Source: Roseovarius sp. MMSF_3281 (GTDB taxonomy: Bacteria > Pseudomonadota > Alphaproteobacteria > Rhodobacterales > Rhodobacteraceae). From it: a stretch of DNA of 64,000 nucleotides. The stretch is from the NCBI RefSeq assembly GCF_030733685.1, contig NZ_JASHIM010000008.1, positions 62,001-126,000 of the forward strand, read 5' to 3'. The notes beneath the pieces are model-generated. The model had not been told where the DNA came from. It did not search any database and saw only the letters and a program-made list of their open reading frames with translations. A program made the translations under genes and the position numbers. Positions 1-7,241 of the stretch are shown one piece after another. How positions within the stretch are numbered: the first letter of the stretch is position 1; every line of letters starts with the position of its first letter.

Positions 1-810
1 GGACGGCGCGAACATGGCCAGCACGTGGCCGGTGACGATATCGGCGGCGTTGCCTTCGGTGAACCCGCAGCCGATCACGGCCAGCGGTGTCGAGGTCATC
101 ACCAGGTTCATCAATGCGTAGGAGACCATGGCGCAGATCACCGCCACGGCGATGCGCGGGGTGGTGATGAGTTCCCACCGGGAGCGGCCCTTGGGGGCGT
201 CCTCGGAGGGGACGGGCGGTTTCGGGATGTCGAGGAAGACAAAGAGCAGCGCGCCCACGAGGTTGAGGACCACGACGGCAAGGTAGGTGCCCATGAAGGG
301 AATCACCATGGCCTGCGACGTGACCTTGACCAGTTGCGGGCCCAGCACCGCGCTGGCCAGCCCGCCGGCCATGACATAGGAGATCGCCTTGGGGCGGAAT
401 TCGTCCGAGGCGGTATCGGCGGCGGCGAAGCGATAGAAGCCTTGCGCCGACATGTAGATACCGGTGATCAGGCTGCCCAGCAGGAAGACCGGGAAAGAGG
501 CAAGGTAAAGCCCGTAGGCCCCGATGGCGGCCCCCAAAGCCCCGGCGCCTGCGCCGACGAAGAATCCGGCCTTGCGGCCCGCGCGCTGCATGAACCACGA
601 CAGCGGGTTGGCCGCCAGCATGGAGCCCAGAACAATGAGCGAAATCGGCAGCGTGGCAAAGCATATATTGGAGGCCAGCGTTTGGCCCGCCAGCCCGCCC
701 ACCACGAAAATCATCGCCATCTGCGCGCCAAGGAAGGCCTGCGCGAGGGTCAGAACGGTGACATTGCGCTTGGCGCGGCTGTCGTCGGGGAGGGCGGTTG
801 TCTCGGTCAT
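1..810 (-). CDS. MFS transporter (C-terminal part outside window)
   Basis: The frame is open from an ATG at 810 leftwards through the window edge, giving 270 codons with no stop. The protein begins MTETTALPDDSRAKRN and then shows a series of hydrophobic helices (for example around LTLAQAFLGAQMAMIFVVGG) separated by short basic loops such as MQRAGRKAGF. A polar central loop (DIPKPPVPSEDAPKGRSRWE) sits near residue 200 before further helices. This is the pattern of a 12-helix major facilitator transporter, with the second half cut. Its start lies 42 bp beyond the end of cobB on the same strand, so it may be read with the cobA-cobB group. The substrate cannot be told from sequence; a link to cobalamin is only positional. 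Confidence 0.8.
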   Translation of the reverse strand, partial: MTETTALPDDSRAKRNVTVLTLAQAFLGAQMAMIFVVGGLAGQTLASNICFATLPISLIVLGSMLAANPLSWFMQRAGRKAGFFVGAGAGALGAAIGAYGLYLASFPVFLLGSLITGIYMSAQGFYRFAAADTASDEFRPKAISYVMAGGLASAVLGPQLVKVTSQAMVIPFMGTYLAVVVLNLVGALLFVFLDIPKPPVPSEDAPKGRSRWELITTPRIAVAVICAMVSYALMNLVMTSTPLAVIGCGFTEGNAADIVTGHVLAMFAPS

Positions 811-852
811 GGGGGCAGGCTTACTCCGACTGAACCGGATGGTCCAGATGGA

Positions 853-2124
853 TCATTCCCCCCGGTCGATGATATGCGCGAAAGAGCCGTGCACCTGGCC
901 CTGGGCAAGGCCCATCGGGCCAAGCTCTGTGCCCATGGCATCGCGGGCATGAAAGAGGGCTTCCCCCTCGGCGCGCAGGGTGGAGGCATAGTGGAACTCA
1001 TGCCCGGCATGGCTGCCGGGGAAGGCACCGCGCAGGGCGTGGAGGCTGCGGTATCCAAGGTGCAGCTTGCGCTGGGCGAAGGAGGTTTCGAGCCGCAGGA
1101 GGCCTGCCATTTCGTGCCGTGTGCCCGCGGCGTCGATGAGCCCGTCGCCCAGCACCATGTAGCCGCCGCATTCGCCATAGGTGGGCGTGGTTTGCGCGGC
1201 CTTGCGCAGCGAGGGCAGGAAGTTTTGCGTCGCCGCGATCCGTGCGGCGTGCAGTTCGGGGTAGCCGCCGGGCAGGAAGATGAAATCGGCCTGCGGCACC
1301 GGGTCGTCGCCCAGCGGTGAGAAGAAGGTAAGCTCGGCCCCCGCCTGCCGCCAATCGTTCAGCATATGCGGATAGCAAAAGCCAAAGGCGCGATCCTGCG
1401 CCACCGCGATACGCTGCGCGGGGGGCGGCATCGGGGCGGGTTTGCCCGCTGGTACGTCTTGTTGCGCGGCGAGATGCAGCAGCGCCTGCATATCAAGATG
1501 TTCGGCCATGGTATCGGCGGCGGTTTCAAGGAACTGTTCAAGATCGGGGCGTTCCTCGGCCTGTTCCAACCCAAGGTGCCGCGAGGGGTGTGACAGGGCG
1601 CTATTGCGTGGCACCGCGCCATAAACCGGCGTGTCGGGCAGGGCACGGCGCAGCATTTTTTCATGCCGGGGGGAGCCGACATTGTTGAGGATCACCCCCG
1701 CCACCCGCACCTGTGGGTCCAGCGTGGCAAACCCGTGGGCCAGGGCCGCGACCGAACCTGCCATGCGCGCGCAGTCGACGATCAGAACCACCGGCAGGCC
1801 AAGCAGGCGCGCCAGGTCGGCGGAGGAACCTTTGCCATCGGGCGGCGCGCCGTCGAAAAGCCCCATGGCCCCTTCGATCACGAGGGTTTCCCCCGGATCA
1901 TGCGCCGCGAGGTCGCGAAAGCGGTCGGGCGTCATCGCCCAAGCGTCGAGGTTCACGCAGTCCCGCCCCGAGGCGGCGGCGTGAAACCGGGGGTCGATGT
2001 AATCGGGGCCGGACTTGGCGGAACGGATCGCCACGCCTTGCCGCGCGGCGGCGCGCAGGAACCCCAAGGTGACCGTGGTCTTGCCACTGCCCGAGGCAGG
2101 GGCGGCAAAGATCAGCCCGCCCAA
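853..2124 (-). CDS. cobB: Cobyrinic/hydrogenobyrinic acid a,c-diamide synthase
   Basis: This enzyme amidates the a and c side chains of (hydrogeno)cobyrinic acid using glutamine and ATP in cobalamin synthesis. The 423-residue protein has an N-terminal ATP-binding domain with a P-loop (APASGSGKTT, residues 8-17). Its C-terminal class-I glutamine amidotransferase domain has the nucleophile cysteine in YGECGGYM and a late histidine in GHEFHY. The length is near the usual 430-460. The start appears to be TTG at 2124, three bases past the cobA stop, which suggests translational coupling to cobA. No strong ribosome site is visible, as expected for a coupled gene. Sequence alone does not separate CobB (aerobic) from CbiA (anaerobic). 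Confidence 0.9.
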   Translation of the reverse strand: MGGLIFAAPASGSGKTTVTLGFLRAAARQGVAIRSAKSGPDYIDPRFHAAASGRDCVNLDAWAMTPDRFRDLAAHDPGETLVIEGAMGLFDGAPPDGKGSSADLARLLGLPVVLIVDCARMAGSVAALAHGFATLDPQVRVAGVILNNVGSPRHEKMLRRALPDTPVYGAVPRNSALSHPSRHLGLEQAEERPDLEQFLETAADTMAEHLDMQALLHLAAQQDVPAGKPAPMPPPAQRIAVAQDRAFGFCYPHMLNDWRQAGAELTFFSPLGDDPVPQADFIFLPGGYPELHAARIAATQNFLPSLRKAAQTTPTYGECGGYMVLGDGLIDAAGTRHEMAGLLRLETSFAQRKLHLGYRSLHALRGAFPGSHAGHEFHYASTLRAEGEALFHARDAMGTELGPMGLAQGQVHGSFAHIIDRGE

Positions 2125-2127
2125 GGC

Positions 2128-2979
2128 TCAGGCGCTTTCGGCCGGACGCCCCCGGCCCAGCGGGTCAAGGTTGCGCGGGGCCTCGCCCGCGATCATGCCT
2201 TGCCAGTCCAGCACCTGCCGCATCAGGACCGAGCGGCCGACACAAAGGATCGCCGGTGGCTCAAGCCCGCTTTGGCCGATGTCATGGGCCATGGTGCCAA
2301 GGGTGGTTTCCAGAACCTGCTGTGCGCCGGTGGTGGCCGAGCAGACGACGGCGCAGGGTTCGGACGCGGGGCGCCCGGCATCCAGCAGCGCGCCCGCGAT
2401 GCGCTCGACATGTTTCATGCCCATGTAGATCACGATCACCTGGCTGCCCCTGGCGATCGAGGCCCAATCCAGCGACGAGGGCGTTTCGCCCGATTGGTCA
2501 TGGCCGGTGACGAAAGTCACCGATTGGTTCACGTCGCGATGGGTGACCGGGATACCGGCATAGGCCAGCCCGCCGATGCCGGCGCTGATGCCGGGGATGA
2601 TGCGGACCGGCACGGAATGTTGCACAAGCGTCTGCGCCTCTTCCCCGCCACGGCCGAAAACGAAGGGGTCGCCGCCCTTGAGGCGCAGCACCCGCTTGCC
2701 TTCGCCCGCCAGATCGACCAGCCGGAGCGAGATATCGCGCTGATTGGCCGAGGGTTTGCCGCCGCGCTTGCCCGCATAGATATGCTCGGCCTGCGGGGCC
2801 CAGTCCAGAATGGCCTCTTGCACAAGCGCGTCATAGATCACCACGTCCGCCTGCCGCAGCGCATTGACCGCATGCAGCGTCAAAAGCCCCGGGTCGCCGG
2901 GGCCAGCACCGCACAGCCAGACCCAGCCGGGCAGCAGTTCGGGCCAATGGCCCGAGGGAAGAGGGAGCGAGTCGGTCAT
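2128..2979 (-). CDS. cobA: Uroporphyrinogen-III C-methyltransferase (SUMT)
   Basis: SUMT transfers two methyl groups from S-adenosylmethionine to uroporphyrinogen III to make precorrin-2, the entry step to cobalamin and sirohaem. The 283-residue product carries the family's N-terminal signature GAGPGDPGLLTL, the GGDPFVFGRGGEE segment and the IPGISAGIGG loop. It is a stand-alone CobA-type enzyme with no CysG dehydrogenase domain. The ATG at 2979 is preceded on the minus strand by AAAGGAAC, a fair ribosome site; an upstream in-frame extension to 3087 does not look like protein. It is the first gene of the leftward cobA-cobB group and diverges from cbiD. Confidence 0.92.
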   Translation of the reverse strand: MTDSLPLPSGHWPELLPGWVWLCGAGPGDPGLLTLHAVNALRQADVVIYDALVQEAILDWAPQAEHIYAGKRGGKPSANQRDISLRLVDLAGEGKRVLRLKGGDPFVFGRGGEEAQTLVQHSVPVRIIPGISAGIGGLAYAGIPVTHRDVNQSVTFVTGHDQSGETPSSLDWASIARGSQVIVIYMGMKHVERIAGALLDAGRPASEPCAVVCSATTGAQQVLETTLGTMAHDIGQSGLEPPAILCVGRSVLMRQVLDWQGMIAGEAPRNLDPLGRGRPAESA

Positions 2980-3134
2980 ATGTTCCTTTATGCCCCGGTT
3001 GCGCGGTGTGGAAAAGGCCGGGGACGACGGATTGCCCCGGTATTTGCGGCGTGTCCCCTGTGTGTTCCCGGCAAGGCATCTGGGCAATTTGCCGATTGGC
3101 CTTGGTCCTTGCCACTTCTATAGTTCGGCGCGAG

Positions 3135-4181
3135 ATGGCCCGCAAACCCGATACCCCCCTGCGCCGTGGCTGGACCACGGGTGCCTGTGCCACCGCCGCC
3201 ACGCGCGCGGCGCTTTTGGGGCTGTGGGGGCAGGGGCGGCCCAGCGAGGTGCAGGTCACCCTGCCGAAGGGGGAAACGCCCGTGTTCGAGGTGGCGCATT
3301 GGGATGAGGGCGCGGGCTGGTGCGAGGCCGGGATCATCAAGGATGCGGGCGACGACCCGGATGTCACCCACGGCGCGCTTGTGACGGCACGTGTGTCCGC
3401 CTCGGAAAGCGGTGTGCGGTTCAGGGCGGGCCGGGGCGTGGGGCAGGTGACCATGCCGGGGCTGCCCATCCCGCCCGGCGAGCCCGCGATCAACCCGGTG
3501 CCGCGCCAGATGATGAAAGGCGTGGTGCATGACCTGGCGCAGGAGCTGGGACAGGCGGGCGATGTGGTGATCGAGGTATCCATTCCCAATGGCGCGGCGC
3601 TGGCGCGGGAAACGTGGAACCCGCGCCTTGGCATCAAGGGCGGTTTGTCGATCCTTGGCACCACCGGCATCGTGCGGCCCTTTTCCTGTGCCGCATGGAT
3701 CGCCTCGATTCATCGCGGCATCGACGTGGCCTGCGCGCAAGGCCTGCCGCATGTGGCAGGCTGCACCGGTGCCACCAGCGAAAAGACCGTGCAGGCGCTT
3801 TACGATCTGCCGGATCACGCCATGCTGGACATGGGGGATTTCGTGGGCGGGTTGCTCAAGTACCTGGCCAAGCACCCGGTGCCGCGTATGACCATCGGCG
3901 GCGGGATCGGCAAGATGACCAAGCTGGCCCAAGGGGCGCGGGATCTGCACTCGGGGCGAAGCCAGGTAGATTTCGATGCGCTGGCGGCTGTGCTTGGAAA
4001 TTCCGAGCTGAAGTACATGAATACTGCTTTGCAAGCCTATGAAATAGCTGGGGAAACCATGGCGCAATGGGTGGCTGAAACGACCCTGGAACAGGTGCGC
4101 ACCATGCTGCCCGACGAGGTGCAGGCCGATACCGTGGTGATCGACCGCGAGGGGCGCATCATCGCCCGGGCAGGCGCATGA
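3135..4181 (+). CDS. cbiD: Cobalt-precorrin-5B (C1)-methyltransferase
   Basis: CbiD methylates C-1 of the corrin ring with loss of the C-20 fragment. The 348-residue protein has the diagnostic N-terminal GWTTGACATAA motif, the AINPVPRQMM segment, and GCTGATSEK with a glycine-rich IGGGIGKM stretch in the C-terminal half. The start MARKPDT at 3135 fits the family; the frame upstream is rich in unlikely residues. It is divergent from cobA across 155 bp in which I found no cobalamin-riboswitch B12 box. Its TGA overlaps the ATG of cobK by four bases. CbiD beside a CobK-type reductase and SUMT is the mixed gene set often seen in alphaproteobacteria without CobF. Confidence 0.92.
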   Translation: MARKPDTPLRRGWTTGACATAATRAALLGLWGQGRPSEVQVTLPKGETPVFEVAHWDEGAGWCEAGIIKDAGDDPDVTHGALVTARVSASESGVRFRAGRGVGQVTMPGLPIPPGEPAINPVPRQMMKGVVHDLAQELGQAGDVVIEVSIPNGAALARETWNPRLGIKGGLSILGTTGIVRPFSCAAWIASIHRGIDVACAQGLPHVAGCTGATSEKTVQALYDLPDHAMLDMGDFVGGLLKYLAKHPVPRMTIGGGIGKMTKLAQGARDLHSGRSQVDFDALAAVLGNSELKYMNTALQAYEIAGETMAQWVAETTLEQVRTMLPDEVQADTVVIDREGRIIARAGA

Positions 4182-4906
4182 CGCTGTTGTTGCTGGCAGG
4201 CACGGGGGAGGCACAGGCCATCGCCAAGGCGCTTGCCCTGCAGGGCGCTGATGCTGTCGCCTCGCTGGCCGGGGCGACGCGGATGCCGCGCGCAATGGCC
4301 CTGCCCACCCGCCACGGTGGATTCGGCGGTGCCGAGGGGTTTCGCGACTATCTGGAGGAGGCCGGGATCAGTGCCGTTCTGGACGCCACGCACCCCTTCG
4401 CCCATGATATATCCATGCGCAGTGCCGCGATTTGTGCCGAAAGGAATATCCCTTATTGTCAGGTTCTCAGGCCGGAATGGGTGCCCGAGGCCGGGGACGA
4501 TTGGACCTTCTTGACCCAAGAAGAGGACGCGGCCCGGCATATCGCGCCGGGGGCGACGGTGTTTCTGGCCACCGGGCGGCAGACGCTTCACCGCTTTGCC
4601 AACCTGTCGGCCTGCCGGTTGATCTGTCGCCAGATCGATCCGCCGGACCGGGTTTTCCCGTTTCCCAACGGTGAATTTCTGCTGGGCCGTCCACCGTTCC
4701 CGGTGGAGAGGGAAGAGGCGCTTTTCAAGCGTCTGGGGGTTGATTGGCTGATCGTGAAAAATGCCGGCGGCGAGGCGCCGCGCTCAAAGCTCATCGCGGC
4801 GCGGCAGCTTGGGATCAAGGTGGCGATGATCAACCGCCCCCCACAGCCCGAGGCCCCCAAAGTGGCAACGGTAGAGCAAGCCATGGCTTGGATCGGGGCA
4901 TTATGA
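4178..4906 (+). CDS. cobK: Precorrin-6A reductase (CobK/CbiJ family)
   Basis: This NADPH-dependent enzyme reduces precorrin-6A to precorrin-6B. The 242-residue protein starts with a beta strand and glycine loop (LLLLAGTGEAQAI). It contains the family's DATHPFAHDIS segment near residue 75, a GATVFLATGRQTL strand-loop, and VKNAGGEAPRSKLIAA near the C-terminus, which matches CobK/CbiJ. Length is typical (240-260). It sits between cbiD and the DNA glycosylase with ATGA overlaps at both ends (4178-4181 and 4903-4906), so all of these are probably translated from one message. Confidence 0.9.
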   Translation: MTLLLLAGTGEAQAIAKALALQGADAVASLAGATRMPRAMALPTRHGGFGGAEGFRDYLEEAGISAVLDATHPFAHDISMRSAAICAERNIPYCQVLRPEWVPEAGDDWTFLTQEEDAARHIAPGATVFLATGRQTLHRFANLSACRLICRQIDPPDRVFPFPNGEFLLGRPPFPVEREEALFKRLGVDWLIVKNAGGEAPRSKLIAARQLGIKVAMINRPPQPEAPKVATVEQAMAWIGAL

Positions 4907-5532
4907 GTGAAAGAATAATCCATACAGATCAAGATGTTGAAGAGGGTATTTCACATCTCACCTTAACCTGTCCGCGCATGGCGTATGCCCAGGGCCTGAC
5001 CGGCCCCTTGCCCCTGCGCCGCCGCCCTGACGGGTTTTCGCAACTCCTGAGCGCGATTGTCAGCCAACAGGTCAGCGTCGCCGCCGCGCGCGCCATCTGG
5101 GCCAAGATGCAGGCGGCCCGCCTGACCGGCCCTCGCAAGGTGAAATGGGCCAGCGAAGACGACTTGCGCGCCGCCGGTCTGAGCCGTCAGAAGGTGCGCT
5201 ATGCCAAGGCGCTGGCCGAGGCGCGGATCGACTATGGGGCGCTGCGCGAGGCCCCCACCGACGAGGTTGTCAAAACCCTGACCCAAGTGCCCGGTATCGG
5301 CGTCTGGACCGCCGAGATTTACGCGATGTTCAGCCTTGGCCGCGCCGATGTCTTCGCCCCCGGCGATCTGGCCCTGCAAGAGGCCGCGCGCCTGCTTTAC
5401 GACCTGCCCGAGCGCCCAAGGGAACACGAGTTGCGCCAGATGGCCACGGCCTGGAGCCCGTGGAGATCGGTTGCGGCCCGGCAACTCTGGGCCTACTACC
5501 ATGTGGCAAAGGACAGGGAAGGGATCAGATGA
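4903..5532 (+). CDS. DNA-3-methyladenine glycosylase II-type HhH-GPD protein
   Basis: This is predicted to remove alkylated purines in base-excision repair. The 209-residue protein has the helix-hairpin-helix segment LTQVPGIGVWTAEIYAM, followed at the right spacing by the catalytic aspartate in FAPGDLALQEA. The fold half before it includes SAIVSQQVSVAAARAIW, as in the AlkA/MAG family. It lacks the N-terminal TBP-like domain and the Ada domain of E. coli AlkA, so it is a short single-module form. The start ATG overlaps the cobK stop, and its own stop overlaps the next gene's start. A repair enzyme locked into a cobalamin operon is unexpected; the linkage says nothing firm about function. Confidence 0.85.
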   Translation: MSERIIHTDQDVEEGISHLTLTCPRMAYAQGLTGPLPLRRRPDGFSQLLSAIVSQQVSVAAARAIWAKMQAARLTGPRKVKWASEDDLRAAGLSRQKVRYAKALAEARIDYGALREAPTDEVVKTLTQVPGIGVWTAEIYAMFSLGRADVFAPGDLALQEAARLLYDLPERPREHELRQMATAWSPWRSVAARQLWAYYHVAKDREGIR

Positions 5533-6194
5533 CACGCGTACTTCAATCGGGGCGCAAGGGCCCGCATTCCGGCGAAACTCGCTCGATCGTGGTGTTCCTG
5601 CATGGCTATGGGGCCAATGGGGCGGACCTTCTGGGGCTGGCCGATGTTCTGGGCGAACATTTGCCCGACACGCTGTTCGTGGCCCCCGACGCGCCCGAGG
5701 AAATCCCGATGATGCCCGGCGGCTACCAGTGGTTCCCGATTCCGTGGATCGACGGATCGAGCGAGGAGGAATCCGAGCGCGGCATGATGGCCGCCGTGGA
5801 TGACCTCAACGCCTATCTTGACGCGCTGATGGTGGATGAAGACGTGTTGCCCGAACAGGTGGTTCTGTTCGGCTTTTCCCAGGGCACGATGATGGCCCTG
5901 CACGTCGCTCCGCGCCGCGAGGACGAGGTGGCGGGGATCGTTGCCTTTTCCGGGCGGCTGTTGCGGCCTGAGCTTTTGAAGGACGAGTTGCAGTGCCGCC
6001 CGCCGGTCCTTTTGGTGCATGGCGATGCCGATGACGTGGTGCCGCCACAATCCCTGCCCGAGGCGGCGGAGGCCCTGCAAGAGGCGGGCTGGCAGGATGT
6101 TTATGCCCATGTGATGAAAGGCACCGCCCACGGCATCGCGCCCGATGGGTTGCAAGTGGCGCTGGCCTTCATGCGCGACAAGCTGGGCCTTTGA
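5529..6194 (+). CDS. Phospholipase/carboxylesterase family alpha/beta hydrolase
   Basis: The 221-residue cytosolic serine hydrolase belongs to the acyl-protein thioesterase-like carboxylesterase family. Visible landmarks are the oxyanion segment FLHGYGANGADL, the nucleophile Ser117 in GFSQGTM, the acid in HGDADDVVP and the base in GTAHGIAPDG. These give a complete Ser-Asp-His triad in the expected order. The ATG overlaps the glycosylase stop by four bases, making this the last gene of the cbiD-cobK-glycosylase-esterase chain. The natural substrate is unknown; family members cleave small esters and lysophospholipids. Confidence 0.88.
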   Translation: MTRVLQSGRKGPHSGETRSIVVFLHGYGANGADLLGLADVLGEHLPDTLFVAPDAPEEIPMMPGGYQWFPIPWIDGSSEEESERGMMAAVDDLNAYLDALMVDEDVLPEQVVLFGFSQGTMMALHVAPRREDEVAGIVAFSGRLLRPELLKDELQCRPPVLLVHGDADDVVPPQSLPEAAEALQEAGWQDVYAHVMKGTAHGIAPDGLQVALAFMRDKLGL

Positions 6195-6234
6195 GAAAAA
6201 AGCGCGCGGTGCCAATGGCATAGCGCGCGCGCTT
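6195..6234 (-). terminator. Rho-independent terminator of the 6287-7159 gene
   Basis: A 9-bp perfect stem (AAGCGCGCG at 6200-6208 with CGCGCGCTT at 6226-6234) is followed on the minus strand by a run of six T. It lies about 50 bp past the stop of the leftward dehydrogenase and just after the esterase stop, between two convergent genes. The T-run is only on the minus-strand side. Confidence 0.7.
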
Positions 6235-6286
6235 CAAGTTCTTTCGGGCGTTCATGCGCGACGAAGGCCGCAAGGCCCGAGACGCG

Positions 6287-7159
6287 TTAGCCCAGTTTGC
6301 GCAGACGTTTGAACAGGCTCGAGGTATCCCAGCGCCCGCCGCCCATTTTCTGCACGTCCTTGTAATACTGGTCCACTAGCGCGGTGACGGGCAGCGACGC
6401 GCCGTTTTCATTCCCCGTGGCAAGGCAAATGCCCAGATCCTTGCGCATCCAGTCCACCGCGAACCCATGCTCGAATTCATCGTCCAGCATGGTTTCATAG
6501 CGGTTGGCCATCTGCCAGCTTCCGGCGGCGCCCTGGCTGATCACCTCGACCACGGCGCGGCCGTCAAGGCCGGATTTTTCCGCGAAATGCAGCGCCTCGG
6601 AGAGGCCTTGAACCACGCCGGCAATCGCGATCTGATTGCACATCTTGGTCATCTGGCCCGCGCCCGACTCGCCGATGCGGCGGCAAAGCTTGGCGTAGAT
6701 GTCCATCACCGGCAGGGCGGCGTCAAAGGCGCCTTGGTCGCCGCCGCACATGATCGACAATTGCCCGTTCTCGGCCCCCGCCTGACCGCCCGAAATCGGC
6801 GCATCGACGAAACTGAGGCCCGCATCCTTGGCGGCGGCATACATTTCTTCGGTGACCTTGGCCGAAACGGTGGTGTGATCGACGAAAACCGCGCCCTTGG
6901 ACATCCCGCCAAAGGCCCCGTCCTTGCCGGTGCAGACGCTGCGCAGGTCATCGTCGTTGCCGACGCAGGCCATCACGAATTCCGCACCCTCGGCGGCCTC
7001 GCGCGGGGTGGGGGCCATGCGCCCGCCGTGCTCTTTCACCCATGCTTCGGCCTTGGCCGTGGTGCGGTTGTAAACGCAGACGTCGTGCCCCGCCGCTTGC
7101 AGGTGTCCCGCCATCGGATAGCCCATCATGCCAAGGCCAAGGAATGCCAGTTTTGCCAT
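6287..7159 (-). CDS. NAD(P)-dependent beta-hydroxyacid dehydrogenase (3-hydroxyisobutyrate dehydrogenase family)
   Basis: The 290-residue protein has the Rossmann motif LAFLGLGMMGYPMAGHL at its N-terminus, the substrate-binding segment DAPISGGQAGAENG and the catalytic lysine in GQMTKMCNQIA. These are all hallmarks of the 3-hydroxyisobutyrate / tartronate-semialdehyde / glyoxylate reductase family. The start at 7159 is preferred over an ATG at 7177 because AAAGGGGAAAG lies just upstream of it. Substrate cannot be assigned; the valine-pathway gene mmsA is 31 kb away, so a role as mmsB is not supported by context. It is divergent from the acylase gene across 82 bp and followed by a terminator. 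Confidence 0.88.
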   Translation of the reverse strand: MAKLAFLGLGMMGYPMAGHLQAAGHDVCVYNRTTAKAEAWVKEHGGRMAPTPREAAEGAEFVMACVGNDDDLRSVCTGKDGAFGGMSKGAVFVDHTTVSAKVTEEMYAAAKDAGLSFVDAPISGGQAGAENGQLSIMCGGDQGAFDAALPVMDIYAKLCRRIGESGAGQMTKMCNQIAIAGVVQGLSEALHFAEKSGLDGRAVVEVISQGAAGSWQMANRYETMLDDEFEHGFAVDWMRKDLGICLATGNENGASLPVTALVDQYYKDVQKMGGGRWDTSSLFKRLRKLG

Positions 7160-7241
7160 TGTCTTTCCCCTTTTCATTGTCTCGCCCCGGATTTCTGACT
7201 ATCCCACGCGGGGATGCAAGGGTAAACAAGGGCGCGTGCGC

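Noticed and set aside
2980..3134. Cobalamin riboswitch between divergent cobA and cbiD
   Set aside because: No B12-box-like sequence on either strand, and the spacer is short for a riboswitch plus promoter.
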